Assembly (NCBI GenBank): GCA_036802945.1
Contig: DAIRVG010000002.1
Span: 81,744-145,743 of the forward strand
Length of the DNA: 64,000 bases
Direction of reading: 5' to 3'
Source of the DNA: Gp6-AA40 sp036802945
GTDB lineage: Bacteria; Acidobacteriota; Vicinamibacteria; Vicinamibacterales; UBA2999
This document shows, piece after piece, positions 58,201-64,000 of the stretch. A model generated the notes under the pieces. That model saw nothing but the letters and a program-made list of their open reading frames with translations, did no database searches and had not been told where the DNA came from. The position numbers were made by a program, and so were the translations under genes. The number at the start of each line of letters is the position of its first letter. Within the stretch, counting starts at the first letter, position 1.

Positions 58201-59890
58201 CGCCGGCGAGGAAGACACCGTAGAGACCTCGGTCGGGAATGGTGCCGGCGTTCGCGATCGCCACGCGCTTCGCGCCTTCGCGGCCCGCGATCGTGCCGCG
58301 GACGCGGTCCCACGTGATGCGCGGCCGCAGCTCGGCGAACTCGTCGGACGGGTATCGCCCGGACAACATGTCGAGCACCCCTTCGAACATCCGCACGCTG
58401 AGGTCCGCGTAGGGTGCCGCGCATCTGATGCGCGCGAAAAGGGCATCTTCTTCCCACGTGTCCATGGCGGCCATTGCGACGATTTGCTGCGCGAGGACGT
58501 CGAGCGGATTGTGCGGATACCGCGTGGACTCGACGAGGCCATCGTGCATGGCGCGCGCGACGGTCGCGCAGGCGACGAGGTCGCCCCTGAATTTTGGAAA
58601 GATGATTCCTTCGCTGACCGCGCCCGCCTGGTGACCGGAGCGTCCGATGCGCTGAAGGCCGCTGGCGACCGACGGCGGCGCCTCGATCTGGATGACAAGA
58701 TCGATGGCGCCCATGTCGATACCGAGCTCGAGCGACGAGGTGGCGACGAGCGCCTTGATTTGACCGGCCTTGAGGAGGTCTTCGACCTCGCTGCGCGTGG
58801 CGCGCGCGAGCGAGCCATGGTGCGAGCGCACCAGCGGCTCGCCGGCAAGCTCGTTGAGCGCTCCCGCCAGGCGCTCGGCCAGGCGGCGGCTGTTGACGAA
58901 GAGCAGCGTCGAGCGGTGCGCATGAATCAGCTCGAGCAGCCGCGGATGGATGGAGCTCCAGATCGAGGCTCGAACGGTCCCTTGCGACGCCGGCCCGCTC
59001 GGCACGTCAATCGGCCGCGCCAGCTTCGCCATGTCTTCGACCGGCACCTCGATGCGGATCTTCAGCTGTTTGCGGTCCGAGGCGTTGACGATGGTGACCG
59101 CACGGTAGGTCGGACTGTTGTCATCGCCGGCGAATTCCTCGTGCAGTTCGCTCTCGATTTCCTCGACGGCCTGCACGTCGCGTTTGCGCGACGATGATCG
59201 CTTCGTCGAGGAACGTGCCTTGCGCGGCGCGCGCGGCGCCGCACCGCCGAGAAAGCGGGCGACCTCGTCGAGCGGACGCTGTGTCGCGGACAGGCCGACG
59301 CGCTGTAACCCTACCCTTCGGAGCTCCTCCAAGCGCTCCAGCGACAGCGCCAGGTGCGCACCGCGTTTGCCGTGAACGAGCGCGTGAATCTCGTCGATGA
59401 TGACGGTATCGACCGAAGCCAGCCGCTCGCGCGCGTTCGACGTGAGCAGCAGGAACAGCGATTCCGGAGTGGTGATGAGAATATCGGCCGCTTCGCGACC
59501 GAATCGCGCGCGCTCGATCGCAGGCGTGTCGCCGGTCCGTATGGCGATCTCCGGCACGGTGACAGGGACGCCGCGTGCGCGCGCGACGTTGGCAATGCCC
59601 GCGAGCGGCGCGCGAAGGTTCCGCTCGACGTCGACGGCTAGCGCCTTGAGCGGCGAGACATAGAGCACCCGGCACCGCTCCTTCGCGGGTGGCGGCGGCT
59701 CGAACATGAGGCGGTTGAGACACCAGAGAAATGCCGCGAGCGTCTTGCCGCTGCCGGTCGGCGCGAGGATGAGCGTCGACTCGCCGCGTGCAATCGCCGG
59801 CCACCCGAGCTGCTGGGATCGCGTGGGCGCGTCGAAGGCCCCGCTGAACCATTCGCGGACCGCCGGATCAAACAGGTCGAGGACCTCCAT
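54986..59890 (-). CDS. lhr: Lhr-type DEAD/DEAH helicase with an acidic tail
   Basis: Large helicase, 1634 residues in this frame. N-terminal helicase core with QLGWPAIARG, Walker A LAPTGSGKTLAAF, DEIH box (VIIDEIHALVHGKRG), SATQRPLDE, and HHGSLARATR; then the winged-helix and Lhr-specific core domains and a long C-terminal part with further winged-helix repeats, as in Lhr of actinobacteria and E. coli. It unwinds DNA-DNA or RNA-DNA during repair. Start ATG 59890 is preferred over GTG 59917. The last 87 residues are acidic and have their own ribosome-binding site (see 54986-55249). Confidence 0.9.
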   Translation of the reverse strand: MEVLDLFDPAVREWFSGAFDAPTRSQQLGWPAIARGESTLILAPTGSGKTLAAFLWCLNRLMFEPPPPAKERCRVLYVSPLKALAVDVERNLRAPLAGIANVARARGVPVTVPEIAIRTGDTPAIERARFGREAADILITTPESLFLLLTSNARERLASVDTVIIDEIHALVHGKRGAHLALSLERLEELRRVGLQRVGLSATQRPLDEVARFLGGAAPRAPRKARSSTKRSSSRKRDVQAVEEIESELHEEFAGDDNSPTYRAVTIVNASDRKQLKIRIEVPVEDMAKLARPIDVPSGPASQGTVRASIWSSIHPRLLELIHAHRSTLLFVNSRRLAERLAGALNELAGEPLVRSHHGSLARATRSEVEDLLKAGQIKALVATSSLELGIDMGAIDLVIQIEAPPSVASGLQRIGRSGHQAGAVSEGIIFPKFRGDLVACATVARAMHDGLVESTRYPHNPLDVLAQQIVAMAAMDTWEEDALFARIRCAAPYADLSVRMFEGVLDMLSGRYPSDEFAELRPRITWDRVRGTIAGREGAKRVAIANAGTIPDRGLYGVFLAGADRPVRVGELDEEMVFETQVGETFTLGASTWRIEEITHDRVLVSPAPGEPGKMPFWHGDQQGRPVELGYAIGKLVRDLRAMPRPAAIDRLVRQHDLDAVAAENLLRYLDDQAASGAVPDDRTIVIERCLDELGDWRVCLLSPLGSRIHAPWAMAVTAHIRNRTGMDVEVMWGDEGFVVRFPEIETPPDPALLLPDMDEIEALVLRQLGSTSLFAARFRETAARALLLPRRRPGMRTPLWQQRKRASDLLAVASRFGSFPVLLETYREVLRDHFDMPALVETLKKISGRTLQVATIDSRVPSPFAASLLFSYVANYIYDGDAPLAERRAQALSVDQAQLRELLGDAELRELLDADATVALERQLQHLDEKYKVRTRDGLHDLLLRIGDLTMEEVEARSVVPDTVTAVHQLEHDRRVVSLPIAGEHRYVAVEDVARYRDALGVRLPPGLPESLLESVRDAAGDLALRYARSHGPFTAREVAARYGLGVSVARALVLQLTAAGKLMEGEFRPGGREREWIDPDVLRSLRRRSLARLRHEIEPVDADALGRFLVSWHGVGSGRRGLEAVLDAIEQLQGAPVPASVLEREVLPARVDDYTPGMLDTLMSAGEVVWVGVEPLGEHDGRVALYLTDHLQRLRPPVAAKPDVEGRAAEILEYLQERGASFFTAVHDGTGGGFPTETVDALWDLVWQGFVTNDTMQPLRAYARTEETRGAKKRARGAPFRSRRLVPPRAEGRWSRVGASRATKSSATEWGAAMAQQLLSRHGIVTRETVAAESVTGGFSAVYTVLKAMEDAGRIRRGYFVAGLGAAQFAMPAALDLLRSMRDVPETPRTAVVAATDPANPYGASVKWPTLADPTAASRGPTRAAGALVVLVDGHAAAYLRRGERELLLFLPESEPSRSRVGREAARMLLHLAATREGRRGMLIAEINGVPAPTHPAAHLFVEEGFAATAMGLQARTERLRPRGYGSLDPTGIGIAATNHGGGAMTQQRRNMSEETLENTRPRANEDSELEHNRVRSTNDRDQEMEREGIESTRNRGYDGAVRGEDLGDVDDRDIDPDSATSENDREDMDE

Positions 59891-60031
59891 TCGTCCCACG
59901 ATCCCGATATTAGTCACATCGCCGGGACTCGGGATCCGGACTTGGGATCAGGAATCGATCGGCGAGAGCGTCGCCAACCAATACGTGCGGAACGGTCGTT
60001 CGGAATTCGCAATTCGCCGTGCGGCATTGCG

Positions 60032-60037
60032 TATAAT
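60032..60037 (+). promoter_or_regulatory. Perfect -10 box TATAAT
   Basis: TATAAT at 60032-60037, 45 bases before ATG 60082. A clear -35 box is not visible at 17 bases; TTCGCA with a 20-base spacer is the nearest match. It would drive the coiled-coil gene and perhaps the SagB-type gene. Confidence 0.45.
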
Positions 60038-60081
60038 GTGGGTTCCCTCCCAACTGAACAGACCGCGAAGCAGGGATAAAC

Positions 60082-60339
60082 ATGGGTGACGCCGGAGAAG
60101 GGCTCGTCGACGCGGAATCCCGCCTCGCCGAGCGGATGGAAGAACGCGAAGAAGAAAAGAAAAAGGCACGCCAGGCGGGCAAGGGCACTGATCCGGAGCG
60201 CGCCCGCCAGGTCGAGTCGCTGAAGCTGGCGCGCGTCGAGATGCAGCGGCAGCTCGAGCTGACGTCCCACCAGGGGCGCAAGCAGCAGCTGACGCAGGCG
60301 GTCGCGGAAATTGACAAGCGCATCAAGCAGTTGTCGTAA
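60082..60339 (+). CDS. Small coiled-coil protein of unknown function
   Basis: Highly charged protein of 85 residues. Two helical segments, LAERMEEREEEKKKARQ (about 15-31) and the segment from VESLKLARVEMQRQLEL to the end, have heptad patterns. No family recognised. AGGGATAAAC before ATG 60082 is a fair ribosome-binding site. The SagB-type gene starts six bases after its stop. Confidence 0.6.
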   Translation: MGDAGEGLVDAESRLAERMEEREEEKKKARQAGKGTDPERARQVESLKLARVEMQRQLELTSHQGRKQQLTQAVAEIDKRIKQLS

Positions 60340-60345
60340 TCCGGG

Positions 60346-62091
60346 TTGATCGCAATCCGTTACCACGACTCGACGAAACACCATTTCAGTCGCTTCGCGC
60401 CGTCGCTCGGGTACCTCGATTGGGCGACGCAGCCAAATCCATTTCGACGCTACGACGGCGCAGTCGTACGCGAGCTTCCACGTGCCTCGCTTGCGACCAC
60501 CGTTCCCTACACGGCTCTCTATGACCCGCCTTCGCAGCGCTTCGACCAAGCAAGCGGCCTCGTGCCGCAGGCGATTGACGACGGCTCGGTAGGCGAGTTT
60601 CTTCGCTGCTCGATGGGCTTGTCCGCCTGGAAGCAGTACGGACAGTCCCGATGGGCGCTTCGCGTCAACCCCTCGAGTGGTAACCTGCATCCCACCGAAG
60701 CATGGATTGTTCGCGACGGCCGCGTGTGTCACTACGCGCCACGGGAGCATGCACTGGAAGAACGGTGTGTCTTCGATTCGCGACCCTCCGGGTCCGCGGA
60801 ATATTTCCTGGTCGCCCTCACCTCCATCACTTGGCGCGAGGCGTGGAAATACGGCGAGCGCGCGTTTCGCTACTGCCAGCACGACACCGGGCATGCGATT
60901 GGCGCGCTCCGGTTTGCCGCTGCGATGCTTGGCTGGCGGATGCAGCTGCTGCCGGCCTGGTCGGACCCGCAGATCGCCACGCTGCTCGGCCTTGATCGCG
61001 ACGCCGACTACGAAGGCGCGGAACGCGAGGAACCGGAGTGCATTGCTCTTGTGGCTACGCAGCCGGGGCTCGGGATTCGGGATTCGGGACTCGATCCGGA
61101 TCCGGACGTGCTGGTTGATGCGGCGAGGCGCGCCACGTGGCGTGGTCGCGCCAATCGATTGAGCTCCGACCACGTCCAATGGCCGCTCATCGAGGAGGTC
61201 ACTCGGGGAATGCGTTACCCCGGGATCCGCGGTCCGGGATCCGGGATCAAGACCGCGGGGATCGGGGATCAGGGATCGGGGATCAAGAACGCGACGCCCG
61301 ATGAACCTCGAACGCCCGGATCCCGGATCCCCGATCCCGGATCCCTACAGAGTTCGACCTTGGCGCGCGAAGTCATCCTTCGGCGGCGAAGCGCGCTCGC
61401 GTTCAATCCGCGCGGCGTTCTCCAGCGCGACGCATTTTTCTCGATGCTCAATCGGCTCCAGACGTTCACCCCGCCGTGGGACGTCATCGACTGGTCGCCG
61501 CACGTCCATCTCGTCCTTTTCGTCCATCGCGTCAAGGACATGACACCCGGCATCTACGCCTACCTGCGAGATGTCAACGTGCTCGGCGAATGGAAATCAG
61601 CGATGCGCGGAGAGTTCCTTTGGGAACCTGTCGAACCGACGAGCCAGATCCCGCGCACCGACGAACCCGCACACCCCGCGAACCTGTTCTTGCTGGTCCC
61701 GATTGACGCTGGACCCGTCGCGAACCGGCTCTCCTGCGATCAGGAGATTGCCGAGGATGGCTTCTTCGGCCTCAGTATGCTCGCGCGTTTTGAAGAACCT
61801 CTCTGCACGCGCGGCGAGTGGTTCTACCGCCGGCTGTTCTGGGAGTGCGGCCTGATCGGCCAGGTGCTGTATCTCGAAGCGGAGGCTGCTGGCGGCCGCG
61901 CGACCGGAATTGGCTGCTACTACGACGAGCCGGTGCACGAGCTGCTTGGACTTTCGGGGCACGGCTGGCAAAGCCTGTATCACTTCTCCATGGGAGTACC
62001 GGTCGAAGACAGCCGACTCACGAGCGAGCCTGGTTATGAGTGGGAGATGACGCCAATTTCCAACTCCCAACCTCCAACTGTCCAGGATTAG
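60346..62091 (+). CDS. SagB-type (ThcOx) nitroreductase-fold oxidoreductase
   Basis: Protein of 581 residues with two nitroreductase-fold halves. The first (about 75-250) contains RVNPSSGNLHPTEAWIV, an FMN-binding stretch of SagB/ThcOx enzymes; the second (about 350-565) contains VILRRRSALAFNPRGVLQ, a second copy of that kind of motif. SagB enzymes oxidise thiazolines in peptide natural products, but no precursor peptide or cyclodehydratase gene is nearby. Inserts at about 241-252 and 288-342 are encoded by GGGATTC and GGGATCC arrays. Starts at TTG 60346. Confidence 0.78.
   Translation: MIAIRYHDSTKHHFSRFAPSLGYLDWATQPNPFRRYDGAVVRELPRASLATTVPYTALYDPPSQRFDQASGLVPQAIDDGSVGEFLRCSMGLSAWKQYGQSRWALRVNPSSGNLHPTEAWIVRDGRVCHYAPREHALEERCVFDSRPSGSAEYFLVALTSITWREAWKYGERAFRYCQHDTGHAIGALRFAAAMLGWRMQLLPAWSDPQIATLLGLDRDADYEGAEREEPECIALVATQPGLGIRDSGLDPDPDVLVDAARRATWRGRANRLSSDHVQWPLIEEVTRGMRYPGIRGPGSGIKTAGIGDQGSGIKNATPDEPRTPGSRIPDPGSLQSSTLAREVILRRRSALAFNPRGVLQRDAFFSMLNRLQTFTPPWDVIDWSPHVHLVLFVHRVKDMTPGIYAYLRDVNVLGEWKSAMRGEFLWEPVEPTSQIPRTDEPAHPANLFLLVPIDAGPVANRLSCDQEIAEDGFFGLSMLARFEEPLCTRGEWFYRRLFWECGLIGQVLYLEAEAAGGRATGIGCYYDEPVHELLGLSGHGWQSLYHFSMGVPVEDSRLTSEPGYEWEMTPISNSQPPTVQD
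61069..61100. repeat. GGGATTC heptamer repeats inside the SagB-type gene
   Basis: GGGCTCG, GGGATTC, GGGATTC and GGGACTC in tandem, in frame. They encode a Gly/Asp/Ser/Ile-rich segment. Confidence 0.75.
61218..61347. repeat. GGGATCC heptamer arms inside the SagB-type gene
   Basis: Arrays of GGGATCC, GGGATCG and GGGATCA units up to 61285, then a short unique part, then reverse-complement GGATCCC/CCGATCC units to 61347. About 130 bases are read in frame as a Gly/Pro/Asp/Ser-rich insert between the two nitroreductase halves. Confidence 0.8.
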
Positions 62092-63218
62092 ATGTCGCTC
62101 GTCAGTCCAAATTCATTGAGGATTGCACGGGCGAGCTCCGTGCCGTCGGCGCCCAGATGCTTCGGCCAATCGGACGGTCGCAATGGCGGCGCCAGCGATC
62201 CGGCTTCCTCCAGAATCGGATTCCACGCGGCGGCCGCATGCGCTGGCGTGGCGTTCGCCTGCCACCAGGTATGCGCTGCGTGTCCGAGCTGCTCGCGCAG
62301 CGGCAGATCCGTCGCGAGACGACGCATCGCCAGCATCAGCGAATGTTCCTCGTCCCGCGGCTCGATCGTCACCGCGATGGGCGCTGCCGTCGCCGCCAGG
62401 CCACGCGGCCGCCACGTCTGCGGATCCAAAGCCGGCCAGTGGGCGGTCGCCTCGATCTCCATTGCCACAACGGGCTTGCCGGCCGCCATTCCAGCCAGCG
62501 CCGGGGTGAGCGGCGTCTCGAACGGCGGCCAGGTCAGAGCGACCACAGCGTCGCACTCCGCCAGGATGCGGGCGGCGGAATCGTTCTTGAGCAAATCGAT
62601 GTTCGCGCCGGCATCGCGTGCTCGCTGAAATGCTCGCTCGACGACGTCGCGGCGGCCACGATCAAGAAGGCCGAATTTTATGGATCGCGGACCTGAAAGG
62701 TCCGCGCTGCTATCGTCTTTTGATTTGTGCGGGGCGGACCCTCTGGGTCCGCTGCAGGCAGGGGCGTAGCGCACGTGCGCTTCGGGATACTCTTCCTGAA
62801 GCGATTGCGCGAGCGCGGCATATGGCACGACGACGCATCGCGACGCGAACAGCGGGACACGCACCTCCGGTGGTGCTTTCGTGTCCTCGAAGCGGAATCC
62901 AGCCATGTACTCGTCGAGGCGCCCTTCTCGACTGAGCGTGGCGCCCCAACTGTTGTGCGCGACCGGACTCTTGAGCATGACGACGCCGGAGTAGTTGAGC
63001 AGGTACGCCCACTCGAATTGATGTGTGCTGGTGTGGTCCAGCTCGTAGACGCACATGTCCCACGGCTTCTGGAAGTGACGCCAGACAAAATCGTGAGCCC
63101 CCGCCTCGACGATGACGTCTATGGCGTGCGTCGAGCGGAGCTCATCGATCAGCGCAGCCGTGTCGTCGAGCGGATCGGACGCATCGGGCATCGTCGGTCG
63201 GAACCAGGCGATGTTCAT
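62088..63218 (-). CDS. Glycosyltransferase-like protein (GT-B fold)
   Basis: Protein of 376 residues. MNIAWFRPTMPD is the typical first beta strand of a GT-B N-terminal domain, and the C-terminal half has KFGLLDRGRRDVVERAF, CDAVVALTWPPFETPLTPALAGMAAGKPVVA and a final helix, the pattern of GT4-type transferases with E in the PFE motif. Donor and acceptor are unknown. Residues about 157-178 (SGPRGSAPHK and ADLSGPRS) come from two GGACC/GGTCC palindromes inserted in frame. The stop overlaps the SagB-type stop by four bases (convergent). Confidence 0.75.
   Translation of the reverse strand: MNIAWFRPTMPDASDPLDDTAALIDELRSTHAIDVIVEAGAHDFVWRHFQKPWDMCVYELDHTSTHQFEWAYLLNYSGVVMLKSPVAHNSWGATLSREGRLDEYMAGFRFEDTKAPPEVRVPLFASRCVVVPYAALAQSLQEEYPEAHVRYAPACSGPRGSAPHKSKDDSSADLSGPRSIKFGLLDRGRRDVVERAFQRARDAGANIDLLKNDSAARILAECDAVVALTWPPFETPLTPALAGMAAGKPVVAMEIEATAHWPALDPQTWRPRGLAATAAPIAVTIEPRDEEHSLMLAMRRLATDLPLREQLGHAAHTWWQANATPAHAAAAWNPILEEAGSLAPPLRPSDWPKHLGADGTELARAILNEFGLTSDI
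62686..62752. repeat. Two GCGGACC/GGTCCGC palindromes inside the glycosyltransferase gene
   Basis: GCGGACCT-GAA-AGGTCCGC at 62687-62705 and GCGGACCC-TCT-GGGTCCGC at 62734-62752, both in frame and 28 bases apart. Perfect 8-bp stems with 3-base loops. Confidence 0.8.
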
Positions 63219-63235
63219 TTCAAGCGGTTCTGCAA

Positions 63236-63263
63236 TTGACCTTTCCCCGTGGGTTTCTATAGC
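63236..63263 (+). promoter_or_regulatory. Sigma-70-type promoter of the nuo operon
   Basis: TTGACC (63236-63241) and TATAGC (63258-63263) with a 16-base spacer, about 95 bases before nuoA. Confidence 0.55.
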
Positions 63264-63357
63264 ATGAACAGGTTGCGAAACTCTTCACAAGCGTGGCACG
63301 GAGCGCCGTCGTGCCCGAACCGGTTCCCCGCGTTTCCTCCAGGGTAGGGGCTCACAG

Positions 63358-63750
63358 ATGGACGGCTGGCTTGGCGTAGTCATCATGGTCGGTCTCGGCG
63401 TGGGGTTTGCCGGCACCATGATCGGCGCTTCAATCCTCCTTGGCCCGAGAAACCCCACACCTGAGAAGCTGGCCCCCTACGAATGCGGGATGCCGGCCGT
63501 GGGCGACGCCCGCGAGCGTCAGTCGGTGAAGTTCTACCTGGTGGCGATGATCTTCCTGCTGTTCGACATCGAGATCGCATTCCTGTACCCGTGGGCGCTC
63601 GCGCTCCGGGATCTCGGGTGGCCTGGATTCTTTCAGATCGTGACCTTCTTCCTGATCCTCCTGGTGGGATTCGTTTACGTCTGGCGCAAGGGCATGCTGG
63701 ACTGGGGATCGGTGCGCCGCACGCAGCCGGCGTCCCGCAAGGTGGCTTAG
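63358..63750 (+). CDS. nuoA: NADH-quinone oxidoreductase subunit A
   Basis: Membrane subunit of respiratory complex I, 130 residues, three helices (about 5-28, 62-82 and 90-110). PYECGMPAVGDAR and FYLVAMIFLLFDIEIAFLYP are the conserved NuoA regions. It forms part of the junction between the membrane arm and the quinone site. nuoB starts directly after the stop codon. Confidence 0.95.
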   Translation: MDGWLGVVIMVGLGVGFAGTMIGASILLGPRNPTPEKLAPYECGMPAVGDARERQSVKFYLVAMIFLLFDIEIAFLYPWALALRDLGWPGFFQIVTFFLILLVGFVYVWRKGMLDWGSVRRTQPASRKVA

Positions 63751-64000
63751 GTGCCCGTGGACGCGCATGTTCACCAGCACGGACACGAACACGGGCTCGA
63801 TCCGGAGCTCCCGCTTCTCACGACCACCGTCGAAAGGCTCGTGCAGTGGGCACGACGCTCGGCGATCTGGCCCGCGCAGTTCGGCCTCGCGTGCTGCGCC
63901 ATCGAGATGATGGCGATGGCTGCCAGCCGGTACGACATCGCCCGATTCGGCGCCGAGGTCTTCCGCGGCTCGCCGCGCCAGTCGGACCTGATGATCGTCG
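63751..64000 (+). CDS. nuoB: NADH-quinone oxidoreductase subunit B, partial (cut by window end)
   Basis: First 83 codons of NuoB, which holds the N2 iron-sulfur cluster of complex I. WPAQFGLACCAIEMMAMAAS has the adjacent Cys pair that binds the cluster, and SRYDIARFGAEVFRGSPRQS matches the family. A His-rich start (HVHQHGHEHG, residues 6-15) is not usual and may be an N-terminal extension. AAGGTGG lies five bases before GTG 63751. The gene continues beyond the window. Confidence 0.93.
   Translation, partial: MPVDAHVHQHGHEHGLDPELPLLTTTVERLVQWARRSAIWPAQFGLACCAIEMMAMAASRYDIARFGAEVFRGSPRQSDLMIV

Noticed and set aside
57728..59197. Open frame of 489 codons on the plus strand
   Set aside because: Antisense to the Lhr helicase; no domain recognisable.

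Overview
The window is high-GC bacterial DNA with 61 protein-coding features. It most resembles an Acidobacteriota genome of the Vicinamibacteria type. The reasons are the Oar-like TonB-dependent receptor, secreted proteins carrying PTPRTADGHPDLSGMW next to DUF6152 and DUF6644 genes, and dense short repeats between and inside genes. This placement is inference from gene content. Three 100-base N runs (37544-37643, 46394-46493, 53022-53121) show a scaffolded draft, probably a metagenome bin.

Layout. 1-5.2 kb: a module of uncharacterised secreted proteins and small membrane proteins, each present in three copies. 5.3-7.5 kb: a secreted DUF6351 hydrolase. 7.5-10.8 kb: CoA transferase, MaoC-type hydratase and a two-subunit class I fumarase/mesaconase. 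10.9-16.9 kb: CsoR-type copper sensor, SDR oxidoreductase, bifunctional aspartokinase/homoserine dehydrogenase, PepSY membrane protein and an MFS transporter. 17.1-20.7 kb: the sulfate-assimilation operon cysD-cysN-cysH. It reads away from an Rrf2 regulator and is preceded by what looks like a cysteine-codon attenuator (promoter, Cys-rich leader peptide, terminator). 21-29 kb: Oar-like receptor, SLC13 transporter, TauD-type dioxygenase, TauE/SafE-type exporter and a thiolase. 29-37.5 kb: two envelope proteins, a two-component system, and a divergent MacAB-like efflux operon ending in a Spy/CpxP-like protein. 37.6-46.4 kb: MOSC protein, phosphoesterase, nucleotidyltransferase-like protein, phospholipase-D-like enzyme, trehalose synthase TreY, a lipoprotein and a DUF4956 membrane protein. 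46.5-47 kb: YajQ. 47.4-54.9 kb: a gas vesicle cluster (two GvpA/J-type, a histidine kinase and response regulator, three GvpF/L, GvpG, a third GvpA/J-type, GvpK) behind a good sigma-70-type promoter. 55-60 kb: an Lhr helicase whose frame runs into a small acidic protein with its own ribosome-binding site. 60-63.2 kb: a coiled-coil protein, a SagB-type oxidoreductase and a glycosyltransferase-like protein. 63.3-64 kb: nuoA and the start of nuoB.

Two things stand out. First, the cysDNH leader looks like a nearly leaderless Cys-rich open reading frame followed by a 13-bp terminator hairpin, which predicts control by cysteinyl-tRNA supply. Second, the DNA is full of small repeats: 7-base tandem units (GGGATCC, TTGGGAT, TTCGAAC types), 9-base ACGAAGG types, and palindromes such as GCGGACC-N4-GGTCCGC. 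Many lie inside genes in frame. A 7-base unit gives the same 7-residue peptide in all three frames of a strand, and the main units have no stop on either strand, which may explain why genes tolerate them.
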